Positions 50,934 through 60,313 of a DNA stretch of 64,000 nucleotides are shown one piece after another. Position 1 is the stretch's first letter; each line of letters opens with the position of its first letter. The translations under genes and the position numbers were made by a program. The stretch lies in the NCBI RefSeq assembly GCF_040655735.1, contig NZ_JBFAKK010000018.1:1-64000 (forward strand). The letters are read 5' to 3'. Below the pieces are notes generated by a model. It made no database searches and had not been told where the DNA came from. It saw only the letters and a program-made list of their open reading frames with translations. This DNA is from Phytomonospora sp040655735 (GTDB lineage: Bacteria > Actinomycetota > Actinomycetes > Mycobacteriales > Micromonosporaceae).

Positions 50934-52517
50934 GTGCAGAACAGACTCCTGATCAAGATCCTGGTGCCGGCCGTCATCGCCGCCGGATCCGTGGTGGCGG
51001 CGGTGAACGCGGCCGGCGCGGAGACCACACCCGACGCCCGGCTCGCCGAGATCCTCGACGGCGTCCTCGGCGATCCCCGCCTGGAAGGCGCGCAGAGCAC
51101 CGTCCAGGTCCGCGACGCCGCCACCGGCGAGACCGTCTACGACCACGGCGGCGACCACGCCGGCATTCCCGCCTCGACCATGAAGCTGCTGACCTCGGCC
51201 GCCGCGATGGACATCCTCGGCCCCGAGCACCGCTTCGTCACCGACGTGCGCACCGACGGCAGCCTGCGCCACGGCGTCCTCGACGGCGACCTCTACCTGC
51301 GGGGCACCGGCGACCCGACGATGATCGACGCCGACTACGACGACCTGGCGCGTCAGCTGGCCGAGGCCGGGGTCACCGCCGTCACCGGCGATCTCGTCGC
51401 CGACGACACGTGGTTCGACTCCCGCCGGCTCGGCCTGGAGTGGGCCTGGGACGACGAGCCGTACCAGTTCGCCGCACAGGTCTCGGCGCTCAACCTCTCC
51501 GCCTTCGACACCGACTACAACACCGGAACGGTCTTCATCGAGGTGATCCCGGGCGCCGAGGGGACCACGCCGAGGGTCCGGATCGACCCGCCCTCGAAGT
51601 ACGTGAAGGTGTCCAACACCGCCAAGACCGTGGCGGCCGACGGCGAGTACGACGTGTGGATCGAGCGGCGCCACGGGAGCAACGTCATCGACGTCTCCGG
51701 CACCATCCCGGTCGGCGCCGAACCGGCCGCCGACCTCGCCTCGGTGTGGGAGCCGACCGGCCTGGTCGCCGAGATCTTCCGCACGGCCATGAAGAAGCAC
51801 GGGATCACCGTCCTCGGCGGCACCCGCACCGGAAGGGCCACGCCCGAGAACGCCGAGGTGCTCGCCGCCCGCAAGTCGATGCCGCTGTCGGAAATGCTGG
51901 TGCCCTTCATGAAGTACTCGCTCAACAGCCACGGCGAGGTGCTGGTGAAGACCATCGGCCGGGCGGTGTCCGGGGAGGGCACCTGGGACGCCGGGCTCTC
52001 GGCGATCGGCGACTACTTGACGGCCAAGGGACTCGACGACGGGAAGTACGTGATCGGCGACGGCTCGGGAATGACCCGGCGCACCTACGTGCCGACCGCC
52101 GAGATCCTCGACCTGCTCGTCGCGGTCCGCTCCGAGCCGTGGTTCGCCACCTGGGAGGCCGCGCTGCCGGTCGCGGGCGACCCCGACCCGCTGGTGGGAG
52201 GGACGCTGCGGAGCCGGATGCGCGGCACACCGGCGGCGGGCAACGTGCACGCCAAGACGGGCTCCATGACCGGAGTGTCGACGCTGTCGGGCTACGTCAC
52301 CGACGCCGACGGCCGGGCGCTCGTCTTCGGCGTCCAGCTCAACCACCTGGTCACGCAGGAGAGCGTCCGGCCGATCGAGGACATGATCGCGGTGGCGCTC
52401 GCCTCCTACAGCCGTACGGCGCCGCCGGAGACGATGCTCGCGCCGAGCCTGCCCGAACCAGGGCCCGAGCAGCCCGTGGGCCTGGAGTGCTCCTGGGTGA
52501 CGCCCAAGGTCTGCTGA
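50934..52517 (+). CDS. D-alanyl-D-alanine carboxypeptidase/endopeptidase (PBP4 type)
   Basis: 527 residues. The N-terminal signal or anchor is IKILVPAVIAAGSVVAAVNA. Penicillin-binding motifs are SxxK at S81-T-M-K84, SxN in YSLNSHGEVL and KTG in HAKTGSMTGVS; a large inserted domain between the first two is typical of the DacB/PBP4 class. It trims peptide side-chains of peptidoglycan on the outside of the membrane. A GTG start at 50934. A perfect hairpin follows the gene. Confidence 0.9.
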   Translation: MQNRLLIKILVPAVIAAGSVVAAVNAAGAETTPDARLAEILDGVLGDPRLEGAQSTVQVRDAATGETVYDHGGDHAGIPASTMKLLTSAAAMDILGPEHRFVTDVRTDGSLRHGVLDGDLYLRGTGDPTMIDADYDDLARQLAEAGVTAVTGDLVADDTWFDSRRLGLEWAWDDEPYQFAAQVSALNLSAFDTDYNTGTVFIEVIPGAEGTTPRVRIDPPSKYVKVSNTAKTVAADGEYDVWIERRHGSNVIDVSGTIPVGAEPAADLASVWEPTGLVAEIFRTAMKKHGITVLGGTRTGRATPENAEVLAARKSMPLSEMLVPFMKYSLNSHGEVLVKTIGRAVSGEGTWDAGLSAIGDYLTAKGLDDGKYVIGDGSGMTRRTYVPTAEILDLLVAVRSEPWFATWEAALPVAGDPDPLVGGTLRSRMRGTPAAGNVHAKTGSMTGVSTLSGYVTDADGRALVFGVQLNHLVTQESVRPIEDMIAVALASYSRTAPPETMLAPSLPEPGPEQPVGLECSWVTPKVC

Positions 52518-52524
52518 GGACGAT

Positions 52525-52558
52525 GGGGTGGGACGGCCGTGTACGGCCGCCCCACCCC
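52525..52558 (+). terminator. Terminator after the carboxypeptidase gene
   Basis: GGGGTGGG-AC-GGCCG-TGTA-CGGCC-GC-CCCACCCC, with paired inner and outer arms. It lies 8 bases downstream of the stop and is followed by ATTTCTG. Confidence 0.7.
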
Positions 52559-52905
52559 ATTTCTGTCCCGTTCGCCTGCGAGAGGCCTCGTCGGGCGTGA
52601 TCACGACACGCCCGGCCCGCTGGGCGCGAGCGGTCCGACGCGGCGCCCACGAGAAAGGCGGGCCGGTCGAACGCGGCCCGGCGGCTGTCGCGGACGGGGA
52701 CGGTACCCTGGTGATACACCTGGTGACAGGCTCGTCACCAAAGTTCGGACAAGTGTCATACAGCAGAGCCGATACGGGCCGAGCGCGGTCCACAATGGAA
52801 GTGGGTCCGCGGCCGGCGTCGTCGGCCGCACCTGAGCACACCAGAACCGCGAGAATCTTCAAGCTTTCACCGTGTACTGATCACTACGTCAAAGTGGGGG
52901 TCGAG
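52559..52905. other. Long leader region of the 280-residue protein gene
   Basis: About 350 bases without a supported gene. The last 190 bases are less GC-rich than the surroundings and contain an operator-like palindrome (52721-52740) and a tandem CTGGTGATA/CTGGTGACA just before it. A reading frame is open through here in phase with the next gene, but it starts far upstream and lacks a ribosome site. Confidence 0.4.
52721..52740. promoter_or_regulatory. Palindrome, likely operator
   Basis: TGGTGAC-AGGCTC-GTCACCA, perfect 7-bp arms, about 165 bases upstream of the gene at 52906 in an AT-richer patch. A second half-site, CTGGTGATA, precedes it. Probable binding site of an unknown dimeric regulator. 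Confidence 0.5.
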
Positions 52906-53748
52906 ATGGCGAGGCGGAAAGACCCGAACGGTAACGAGTGGATGGCCTCAGGCTGGTTCCAGGTACTTCCGATGACGCAGGGCCAGTGGTTGTGGCTCCT
53001 GCTACGGGGTGCCACCGGCAGCGAGGCCGACGGCGACCTCGACGCCTTGGTGGCACGAGGTCAGCGCAGCGGCGAGCGGTGGTTCGACACCGCGACCGGC
53101 GGTCTCGAGGCGCCCATCTTCTGGGGCTTCTCGACCGACGAGCAGTGGCGGACCAGCGAGATCGAGGCCTCCGACAGGCAACGGCGCGAACGCTGCGTGC
53201 GAGCACTGGGACAACTGGGGCTGCGCGAACCGAAGACGGTGCGAGACCTGGCCGTGCTGATGGGCAGGCTGGGCCTGTGCGACCGCGAGGTCCACGGCGG
53301 CCTCGAACGATGGCGGATACCCCCGATACTGCCGCTGCCGGCCGAGGTCCTGCCGATGGACCCCGAGTGGGAGCGAGAGTCCGACGAGGGACGCTGGCAG
53401 TACCAGATCGCGGAGATCGCCGGCGAGCTGGCGGAGTTGTTCACCGGGGACCTGAACCGGCCCGACGAGGTCACCACGACCATCGCCGAGCTCGCCCGGC
53501 TCATCGATCGCGACACCGAGGACGTGCGGCACGGGCTGGTCGACTTCGCGGTGAACCCGCTGGTCTTCCTGTGCAGCTCGACGATCGTCTCGCTGACCGT
53601 GGAGACGCCCGAAGGGCTCACGCACGCCGACCCGGAGCGGCTCGGAGACGACGAGCAGTTCCGGATCTCCTTCGACTGGGCGGCGCTGGCCGGGCGGCGC
53701 CTGCGCGTCCACCGGCTGGATCCAGAACACCCCAGCGATCCCGATTGA
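52906..53748 (+). CDS. Unrecognised 280-residue protein
   Basis: I do not recognise the family with confidence; the N-terminal ASGWFQVLPMTQGQWLWLLL resembles some actinomycete hypothetical proteins. It is acidic and Trp-rich and mostly helical, with no signal peptide, membrane helix or catalytic motif. The segment LRHPKT-like area (GLREPKTVRDLAVLMGRLGL) could be a weak helix-turn-helix. ATG at 52906 follows GGGGGTCGAG. A TetR gene follows after 71 bases. Confidence 0.6.
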   Translation: MARRKDPNGNEWMASGWFQVLPMTQGQWLWLLLRGATGSEADGDLDALVARGQRSGERWFDTATGGLEAPIFWGFSTDEQWRTSEIEASDRQRRERCVRALGQLGLREPKTVRDLAVLMGRLGLCDREVHGGLERWRIPPILPLPAEVLPMDPEWERESDEGRWQYQIAEIAGELAELFTGDLNRPDEVTTTIAELARLIDRDTEDVRHGLVDFAVNPLVFLCSSTIVSLTVETPEGLTHADPERLGDDEQFRISFDWAALAGRRLRVHRLDPEHPSDPD

Positions 53749-53819
53749 CCCAGCCCGACCTAGGCTCGCAGGCGGTAAAGATTCTGTCCGGCGGCGAGCC
53801 GGGCTGGGGAGGCTGGAAG

Positions 53820-54575
53820 ATGGCTGTGCGTGATCAGGTCGGCGACGCGCGTAGGACGTCGAACGGCGAGGACCGGCAGCGCCGGACCCGTCAGCAGATC
53901 GCCGCCTCGGCGCTCGCGCTGTTCGCCGAGCAGGGCTACGCGGACACGACCGTCGACCAGATCGCGGCTTCGGCGGGCGTGGCCCGGCGGACGTTCTTCC
54001 GGTACTTCCCGGGCAAGGACGACGCGATCTTCCCCGACCACGACGAGACGCTGGCTCGCGTGGCGGCCGTCCTCGACGGCGCCGAGCCGGGCGAGGAGCC
54101 GCTGTCGGTGGTCTACCGGGGCATCCGCGAGGTCTTGCGGATGTACGCGGCGGACCCGAAGGCGTCGGTGGCGCGCTACCGGCTGCTGCGCGAGGTGCCG
54201 GCCCTGCGCGAGCGGGAGATCGCGGTCGTCTCGCGCTACGAGCGGCTGTTCACGCGCTACCTGCTCGACCACGCCGACCGCGTGCCGGTCGACGACGTCG
54301 ACACGCCGCTGCTGGCCGAAGTGGCCGCGGCGGCGATCGTCGCCGCCCACAACCACGTGCTGCGGCGCTGGTTGCGCGCCGGCGGCGACGGCGACGTGGA
54401 GGCACGCCTGGAGTGGGCGGTGGGAACCGTGCGGAGGCGTTTCGTGGGCCAGGCGGAGCGCTCCGGCAGCGCCGGGGCGGACTCGGCGGAGTCGGGTGCC
54501 GTGGTCGTCGTGGCGCGCACGGACCTGGCCGCCTCGGTGGTGGCCGAACGGGTCCGGCGGGCGCTCGACGGCTGA
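53820..54575 (+). CDS. TetR-family transcriptional regulator
   Basis: 251 residues. The DNA-binding domain is RTRQQIAASALALFAEQGYA, TTVDQIAASAGVARRTFFRY and FPGKDDAIFPDHDETL; the C-terminal ligand domain is longer than usual and ends in Ala/Ser-rich sequence. It precedes the ethylmalonyl-CoA operon, from which it is separated by one opposed lipoprotein gene; a role as its regulator, perhaps sensing an acyl-CoA, is a reasonable inference. A perfect palindrome at 55824 could be its site. Confidence 0.88.
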   Translation: MAVRDQVGDARRTSNGEDRQRRTRQQIAASALALFAEQGYADTTVDQIAASAGVARRTFFRYFPGKDDAIFPDHDETLARVAAVLDGAEPGEEPLSVVYRGIREVLRMYAADPKASVARYRLLREVPALREREIAVVSRYERLFTRYLLDHADRVPVDDVDTPLLAEVAAAAIVAAHNHVLRRWLRAGGDGDVEARLEWAVGTVRRRFVGQAERSGSAGADSAESGAVVVVARTDLAASVVAERVRRALDG

Positions 54576-54606
54576 CGGGCGAGATCTCCGGCGAACACAA
54601 CGCGAA

Positions 54607-54640
54607 GCGGCGGCGGGCCAGGCCCGCCGCCGCTGCTTTA
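54607..54640. terminator. Very strong bidirectional terminator
   Basis: GCGGCGGCGGGCC-A-GGCCCGCCGCCGC, perfect 13-bp arms around one base (so a tetraloop or pentaloop in practice), followed by TGCTTTA. It lies between the convergent TetR and lipoprotein genes. Confidence 0.75.
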
Positions 54641-54654
54641 CGCTGGTCTGCCGT

Positions 54655-55701
54655 CTAGAAGTCGACCGTGAAGGACTTCTCCTTGGGCGCCTTGGTCACC
54701 TTCGGCTTGATCTTCTTGCTGCCGTCGATGACGCGGAGGTCGCCGCTCGGCTTGAAGACGAGCTTCACCGAGTCGACCTCGGGCGCGACCTCGAAGACGA
54801 CCGTGTAGTCGATCATCTGGTTGGCCTTCTCGCCCACCTCGGAGTGGGTGGCCTTGACGGTCTCGTCGCCGGCCTTCAGCGACAGCGACTTGGCCGGGTC
54901 GAGGGTCCAGTCCATGTCGACGCTCTTGCCCTTCCACAGGTGCTGGAAGGTGAACTGCACCTCGACCCAGAGCTTGCCGTCGGGGGCCCACTCGAAGCCG
55001 GGCGTCCAGCCGGTGCGGGTCACGTCGAACTGCGTACCGGCGTTGAAGGTGATGACCCATTCGTCGGTCTCGGCCTTGACCTCCTGGTCGTACGGACCGG
55101 CGTTGCCGAAGCTGCCGATGTCCGGTGCGGCGACCAGCGCGGCCACGAACTCCTCGTGGACGCCGTCGCGGAGGTTGACCGAGAAGCGCTTGCCGGCGTC
55201 GGTGACGACCAGCTTGGCGGCCTGGCCCTCCTGAGCCATGGCGACGATGAGCTCACCGGGTTCGGGGAGGTCGTCGAGCTCGACGGTGTTGTCGCCGAGT
55301 TCGAGGGTGGCCACGGCCTCTTCGCCGCCGCTGAGAGCGGGCTCGGCGTCGAAGTCCGGGGAAACCTGGAAGGCCATCACCTCGTAGCCGCGCGGCGCGG
55401 TGAGCGGGCCTTCGAGACCCAGCTCGGCGGCCTTCGCGGCGTCGATGCTCTTGGCGAACTGCGCCCCGCTCACGGCGAGGGCGAAGTGCGGCCCGACCAG
55501 CGCGGTCTGGGTCGCGTCGAAGGTCTTTTCCAGAGCCAGCGGCGCACTCGAGCCGGTCTGCACGAGAGTGCCCAGCGGCGACGCGAGCGCCGGAGGCTCC
55601 GCGGGCGCGCAGGCGGCGACGGCGAAGACCGCGGCGGTCGCTAGAACGGCGACGCGGTGGCTGCGGAAGCGGGATGCGTTGGTGCGTGTCGTCGGGGGCA
55701 C
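54655..55701 (-). CDS. Lipoprotein of unknown function
   Basis: 348 residues from the GTG at 55701. The signal peptide HRVAVLATAAVFAVAACAP has a lipobox Cys, so the mature protein is lipid-anchored outside. The rest is beta-rich with about 10 strands in two repeated-looking domains and no Cys pair or catalytic motif; I do not recognise a family. The start is uncertain; a TTG at 55764 would add 21 residues. It is opposed to the TetR gene and divergent from the ccr operon. Confidence 0.65.
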   Translation of the reverse strand: MPPTTRTNASRFRSHRVAVLATAAVFAVAACAPAEPPALASPLGTLVQTGSSAPLALEKTFDATQTALVGPHFALAVSGAQFAKSIDAAKAAELGLEGPLTAPRGYEVMAFQVSPDFDAEPALSGGEEAVATLELGDNTVELDDLPEPGELIVAMAQEGQAAKLVVTDAGKRFSVNLRDGVHEEFVAALVAAPDIGSFGNAGPYDQEVKAETDEWVITFNAGTQFDVTRTGWTPGFEWAPDGKLWVEVQFTFQHLWKGKSVDMDWTLDPAKSLSLKAGDETVKATHSEVGEKANQMIDYTVVFEVAPEVDSVKLVFKPSGDLRVIDGSKKIKPKVTKAPKEKSFTVDF

Positions 55702-55794
55702 GGGCGAAATCTTAATACTCGGCCCGCCATCCTGCGACTTCGCGTTAGGTGAGAGAGGTTCCAAAGCGGTTTCAATTCAATGGCACGCAGTGCC

Positions 55795-55823
55795 TTTACA
55801 AAGACATCGCGTGCCATTATGGT
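55795..55823 (+). promoter_or_regulatory. Promoter of the ethylmalonyl-CoA operon
   Basis: TTTACA (55795-55800), a 17-base spacer, and TATGGT (55818-55823) fit the vegetative sigma consensus well. The GTG of ccr is 74 bases further. Confidence 0.6.
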
Positions 55824-55839
55824 GTTACTCACGAGTAAC
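55824..55839. promoter_or_regulatory. Perfect palindrome at the ccr transcription start, likely operator
   Basis: GTTACTC-AC-GAGTAAC, perfect 7-bp arms, begins at the base after the -10 box, so a bound repressor would cover the transcription start. It is the size expected for a TetR or GntR dimer. The TetR at 53820 is the nearest candidate. Confidence 0.7.
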
Positions 55840-55896
55840 GAACTGTGCCCCGCGTCACAATCGGACGCAGGCGGCCACGGCTTTCGGGAGGTCATC

Positions 55897-57324
55897 GTGC
55901 AGGAAATCCTCGACGCGATCCGCGCAGCGGACGCCACGCCCGCGGAGTTCGCCGCGATCCCGGTCCCCGAGACGTACCGGGCGGTGACGCTTCACAAGGA
56001 CGAGGCGGGCATGTTCGAAGGGCTCGACTCACACGACAAGGACCCACGCCGCTCGCTGCACCTCGACGAGGTCCCGGTGCCCGAACTCGGCCCCGGCGAG
56101 GCCCTCGTGGCCGTCATGGCGAGCGCCATCAACTACAACACCGTCTGGAGCTCGATCTTCGAGCCGATCCCGACCTTCGCGTTCCTCGCCCGCTACGGGC
56201 GCATGTCGCCGTTGGCCAAACGGCATGACCTGCCCTACCACGTCCTGGGCTCCGACCTGTCCGGCGTGGTCCTGCGGACCGGCGTGGGCGTGAACAACTG
56301 GAAGCCCGGCGACCAGGTCGTCGCGCACTGCCTGTCGGTGGAGCTGGAGAGCGCCGAGGGCCACGACGACACGATGCTCGACCCCGAGCAGCGCATCTGG
56401 GGCTTCGAGACCAACTTCGGCGGTCTCGCCGAGATCGCCCTGGTCAAGACCAACCAGCTCATGCCGAAGCCGGCCCACCTCACCTGGGAGGAGGCCGCCT
56501 CGCCGGGGCTGGTGAACTCCACCGCCTACCGGCAGCTGATCTCGGCCAACGGCGCCTCCATGAAGCAGGGCGACAACGTGCTGATCTGGGGTGCCAGCGG
56601 CGGGCTGGGGTCCTACGCGGTCCAGTACGCGCTGGCGGGGGGCGCGACGCCGGTGTGCGTGGTGTCCTCGCCGGAGAAGGCCGCGCTGTGCCACGCGATG
56701 GGCGCCGAGGCGGTCATCGACCGTTCCGCGGAGGACTACCGCTTCTGGAGCGACGAGCAGACCCAGGATCCGAAGGAGTGGAAGCGGCTGGGCGCGCGCA
56801 TCCGCGAGCTGACCGGCGGCGAGGACGTCGACATCGTCTTCGAGCATCCCGGTCGCGAGACCTTCGGCGCCTCGGTCTTCGTCGCCAAGCGCGGCGGCAC
56901 GATCGTCACCTGCGCGTCCACCTCCGGTTACACCCACGAGTACGACAACCGGTACCTGTGGATGAACCTCAAGCGGATCGTCGGCTCGCACTTCGCCAAC
57001 TACAAGGAGGCCTGGGCGGCCAACCGGCTGGTCGCCAAGGGCCGGATCCATCCCACGCTCTCGCGCTCCTACAAGCTGGAGCACGCCGGGCAGGCCGCCT
57101 ACGACGTGCACAAGAACCTCCATCACGGCAAGGTCGGCGTGTTGTGCCTGGCGCCCGAGGAGGGTCTGGGCGTCACCGACCACGAGCTGCGCGAGAAGCA
57201 CGCGCCGGCGATCAACCGGTTCCGGGGATCGGCCGCGCGGGGCTCGGCGCCCGGTGACGGTTCGCGGGCGGGACGGGAGACCGCGTCCGACCGCGCCGAC
57301 GCCCTGGCCGGGCGGGCCCGGTGA
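55897..57324 (+). CDS. ccr: Crotonyl-CoA carboxylase/reductase
   Basis: 475 residues. It reduces crotonyl-CoA with NADPH while adding CO2, giving ethylmalonyl-CoA, the defining step of the ethylmalonyl-CoA pathway and a source of extender units for polyketides. MDR fold: substrate domain to about 190, then the NADPH motif WGASGGLGSYAVQYALAGG; conserved start EILDAIRAADATPAEFAAIP, SAINYNTVWSSIFEP and WMNLKRIVGSHFANYKEA. The GTG at 55897 has GGGAGG. First gene of the operon, overlapping ecm (GTGA). The last 40 residues are low in hydrophobicity and appear disordered. Confidence 0.95.
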   Translation: MQEILDAIRAADATPAEFAAIPVPETYRAVTLHKDEAGMFEGLDSHDKDPRRSLHLDEVPVPELGPGEALVAVMASAINYNTVWSSIFEPIPTFAFLARYGRMSPLAKRHDLPYHVLGSDLSGVVLRTGVGVNNWKPGDQVVAHCLSVELESAEGHDDTMLDPEQRIWGFETNFGGLAEIALVKTNQLMPKPAHLTWEEAASPGLVNSTAYRQLISANGASMKQGDNVLIWGASGGLGSYAVQYALAGGATPVCVVSSPEKAALCHAMGAEAVIDRSAEDYRFWSDEQTQDPKEWKRLGARIRELTGGEDVDIVFEHPGRETFGASVFVAKRGGTIVTCASTSGYTHEYDNRYLWMNLKRIVGSHFANYKEAWAANRLVAKGRIHPTLSRSYKLEHAGQAAYDVHKNLHHGKVGVLCLAPEEGLGVTDHELREKHAPAINRFRGSAARGSAPGDGSRAGRETASDRADALAGRAR

Positions 57325-59360
57325 GCACCGGCGGCCGCGACGAACCGTGGCTGATGCGCACATATGCCGGCCACAGCTCCGCGGCGGCCTCGAACGCGCT
57401 GTTCCGCCGCAACCTCAACAAGGGGCAGACAGGGCTCTCGGTGGCCTTCGACCTGCCCACGCAGACCGGCTACGACCCCGACCACCCGCTGGCGCGCGGG
57501 GAGGTCGGGCGGGTCGGTGTCCCGGTCGCTCACCTCGGCGACATGCGGGAGCTGTTCGACGGGATCCCGCTGGACCGGACCAACACGTCCATGACCATCA
57601 ACGCCACCGCGATGTGGCTGCTGGCGCTCTACGAGACGGTCGCCGCCGAGCGCGGGGCCGACGTGTCGAAGCTGGCCGGGACGACCCAGAACGACATCGT
57701 CAAGGAGTACCTCTCGCGCGGGACTCACGCGTTCCCGCCGGGGCCGTCGCTGCGTCTGACCTGCGACCTGATCGCCTACACCGTGCGCGAGATCCCGCGC
57801 TGGAACCCGATCAACATCTGCAGCTACCACCTGCAGGAGGCCGGGGCGACCCCCGTGCAGGAGATCGCCTTCGCGCTCGCGACGGCCGTCGCGGTCCTCG
57901 ACACGGTCCGTGATTCGGGCCAGGTCGACGCCGAGGGCTTCGAGCGGGTCGTCGGGCGGGTGTCCTTCTTCGTCAACGCGGGGGTCCGCTTCGTCGAGGA
58001 GCTGTGCAAGATGCGGGCCTTCGCCCGCTTGTGGGACACCATCACCCGTGAGCGCTACGGCGTCGCCGACGCGCGGCACCGGCGTTTCCGCTACGGCGTG
58101 CAGGTCAACTCCCTCGGCCTCACCGAGGCCCAGCCGGAGAACAACCTGTCGCGGATCGTCCTCGAAATGCTCGGCGTGACCCTGTCGAAGGGCGCACGGG
58201 CGCGGGCGGTGCAGCTTCCCGCCTGGAACGAGGCGCTGGGCCTGCCGCGGCCGTGGGACCAGCAGTGGTCGCTGCGCGCGCAGCAGATCCTGGCCTTCGA
58301 GAGCGACCTGCTCGAACACGGCGACCTCTTCGACGGCTCGACGGTCGTGGAGGCCAAGGTGGACGAACTCGTCACCGAGGCCGGCGCCGAACTCGAGCGC
58401 GTGCAGGAGATGGGCGGGGCGATCGCGGCCGTGGAGTCGGGCTACCTGAAGTCGGCGCTGGTGGCGGCGCACGCCGAGCGGCGGGCGAGCATCGAGTCGG
58501 GTGAGCAGAAGGTGGTCGGCGTCAACTGCTTCGAGTCGACCGAGCCGAGCCCGCTCACCGCCGACCTGGAGACCGCCGTGCACCGGATGGACCCCGAGGC
58601 CGAGCGCGAGGCCGTGGCGAGGCTGCGGGAGTGGCGTTCGGGGCGCTCGGCGACCGACGTGCGCACGGCGCTGGCGAGGCTGGCCACCGACGCTCGCGCG
58701 GACGGCGTGAACCTCATGCCGGCGACGGTCGAGTGCGTGCGGGCCGGTGTCACCACGGGCGAGTGGGCCAAGGCCCTGCGCGAGGTGTTCGGCGAGTACC
58801 GCGCCCCCACGGGCGTGGCCGCCGCGCCGGTGACCGTCCCGGAGGGCTCGCCGCTGGCGCGGGTCCGCGACCGGGTCCGCGCGACCGCCGCCGACCTCGG
58901 CGTCGGCGGGCTGCGGCTGCTGATCGGCAAACCCGGCCTCGACGGGCACTCCAACGGCGCCGAGCAGATCGCCGTGCGCGCCCGCGACGCCGGCTTCGAG
59001 GTCATCTACCAGGGGATCCGGCTGACGCCGCGGCAGATCGCGGCCGCCGCGATCGCCGAGGACCCCCACTGCGTCGGACTGTCCATACTGTCCGGAGCGC
59101 ACACCGAACTGGTGCCGGAGATCCTGCGCCTGCTGCGCCGCTCCGGCGCGGGCGACCTCCCCGTGGTCGTCGGCGGCATCATTCCCGCCGCCGACGCCGC
59201 CCGCCTGCGCCGGGACGGAGTGGCCGCGGTGTACACGCCGAAAGACTTCGATCTCACCGAGATCATCGACGCCATCGTGACCGAGATCCGGCGCGCCAAC
59301 GGGCTTCCCGCCACCACGCGGGAGGCCGCTACGAAGGGAGTCCCCGCCTCATGTCCGTAG
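57321..59360 (+). CDS. ecm: Ethylmalonyl-CoA mutase, B12-dependent
   Basis: 679 residues. It converts (2R)-ethylmalonyl-CoA to (2S)-methylsuccinyl-CoA. An N-terminal TIM barrel (AFDLPTQTGYDPDHP, SMTINATAMWLLALYE, NINICSYHLQEAGATPVQE) is followed by a cobalamin domain with GKPGLDGHSNGAEQIAVRA, the DxHxxG signature. Single-chain length agrees with Ecm rather than the two-subunit methylmalonyl-CoA mutase; that distinction also rests on operon context. GTG overlaps the ccr stop. Confidence 0.93.
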   Translation: MSTGGRDEPWLMRTYAGHSSAAASNALFRRNLNKGQTGLSVAFDLPTQTGYDPDHPLARGEVGRVGVPVAHLGDMRELFDGIPLDRTNTSMTINATAMWLLALYETVAAERGADVSKLAGTTQNDIVKEYLSRGTHAFPPGPSLRLTCDLIAYTVREIPRWNPINICSYHLQEAGATPVQEIAFALATAVAVLDTVRDSGQVDAEGFERVVGRVSFFVNAGVRFVEELCKMRAFARLWDTITRERYGVADARHRRFRYGVQVNSLGLTEAQPENNLSRIVLEMLGVTLSKGARARAVQLPAWNEALGLPRPWDQQWSLRAQQILAFESDLLEHGDLFDGSTVVEAKVDELVTEAGAELERVQEMGGAIAAVESGYLKSALVAAHAERRASIESGEQKVVGVNCFESTEPSPLTADLETAVHRMDPEAEREAVARLREWRSGRSATDVRTALARLATDARADGVNLMPATVECVRAGVTTGEWAKALREVFGEYRAPTGVAAAPVTVPEGSPLARVRDRVRATAADLGVGGLRLLIGKPGLDGHSNGAEQIAVRARDAGFEVIYQGIRLTPRQIAAAAIAEDPHCVGLSILSGAHTELVPEILRLLRRSGAGDLPVVVGGIIPAADAARLRRDGVAAVYTPKDFDLTEIIDAIVTEIRRANGLPATTREAATKGVPASCP

Positions 59361-60310
59361 ATCGCCATCGCCCGCGACGATCGTGCCTCGCCGTACCGGG
59401 TTCGAATCCGAGGTTCCTGGAGAAGGCACAGGGCCTCGACGTCGACCAGGTGTTCCTCGACCTTGAGGACGCCTGCGCGCCGGCGGTCAAGGAGAGCGCC
59501 CGCGACATGATCGTCAAGGCGCTCACCACCGGGGACTGGACGGGAAAGACCACCGTCGTGCGGGTCAACGACCTCACGACCCACTGGACCTACCGCGACG
59601 TCATCACCGTCGTCGAGGGCGCCGGTGACAAGCTCGACTGCGTCATGCTGCCGAAGGTGCAGGACGCCACCCAGGTACGGTGGCTCGACCTGCTCCTCAC
59701 CCAGATCGAGAAGACGATCGGGCTGCCGGTGGGGCGGATAGGCATCGAGGCGCAGATTGAGAACGCCCGCGGTCTGGTCAACGTCGACGAGATCGCGGGT
59801 TCCTCGCCGCGGCTGGAGACGATCGTGTTCGGCCCGGCCGACTTCATGGCCTCCATCAACATGAAGTCCCTCGTCGTCGGCGAGCAGCCCCCCGGGTATC
59901 CCGCCGACGCCTACCACTACATCCTCATGCGCATCCTCATGGCCGCGCGCACGCACGACCTCCAGGCCATCGACGGCCCCTACCTCAAGATCCGCGACGT
60001 CGACGGCTTCCGTGAGGTCGCCGAGCGTTCGGCGGCCCTGGGCTACGACGGCAAGTGGGTGCTGCATCCCGGCCAGGTCGACATCGCCAACGAGGTCTAC
60101 TCCCCCTCGCAGGAGGACTACGACCACTCCGAGCTGATCCTCGACGCCTACGAGTGGGCGACCTCGGAGGGCGGCGGGTACAAGGGTTCGGCCATGCTGG
60201 GCGACGAGATGATCGACGAGGCCAGCCGCAAGATGGCCCTGGTCATCGCCGGCAAGGGCCGCGCGGCGGGCATGTCGCGGACCTCCGAGTTCACCCCGCC
60301 GGAGGTCTGA
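59351..60310 (+). CDS. Malyl-CoA/beta-methylmalyl-CoA lyase (CitE superfamily)
   Basis: 319 residues. TIM-barrel lyase of the HpcH/CitE group: SCLAVPGSNPRFLEKA, VFLDLEDACAPAVKE, GIEAQIENARGLVNVDE and FGPADFMAS contain the Mg-binding acidic residues and CoA-binding Arg. In this operon it should split beta-methylmalyl-CoA into glyoxylate and propionyl-CoA (role of Mcl1). The ATG at 59351 overlaps the ecm end by 10 bases; GAAGGGAG lies upstream. Confidence 0.9.
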   Translation: MSVDRHRPRRSCLAVPGSNPRFLEKAQGLDVDQVFLDLEDACAPAVKESARDMIVKALTTGDWTGKTTVVRVNDLTTHWTYRDVITVVEGAGDKLDCVMLPKVQDATQVRWLDLLLTQIEKTIGLPVGRIGIEAQIENARGLVNVDEIAGSSPRLETIVFGPADFMASINMKSLVVGEQPPGYPADAYHYILMRILMAARTHDLQAIDGPYLKIRDVDGFREVAERSAALGYDGKWVLHPGQVDIANEVYSPSQEDYDHSELILDAYEWATSEGGGYKGSAMLGDEMIDEASRKMALVIAGKGRAAGMSRTSEFTPPEV

Positions 60311-60313
60311 GCG

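Noticed and set aside
57200..57330. Cobalamin riboswitch expected upstream of ecm
   Set aside because: ecm overlaps ccr by 4 bases and there is no leader in which a riboswitch could fit; the operon leader before ccr is too short and lacks a B12 box.
59399..59409. GGTTCGAATCC, a typical tRNA T-loop sequence
   Set aside because: It encodes the conserved PGSNPR of the CitE-like lyase and no acceptor or D-arm is present around it.
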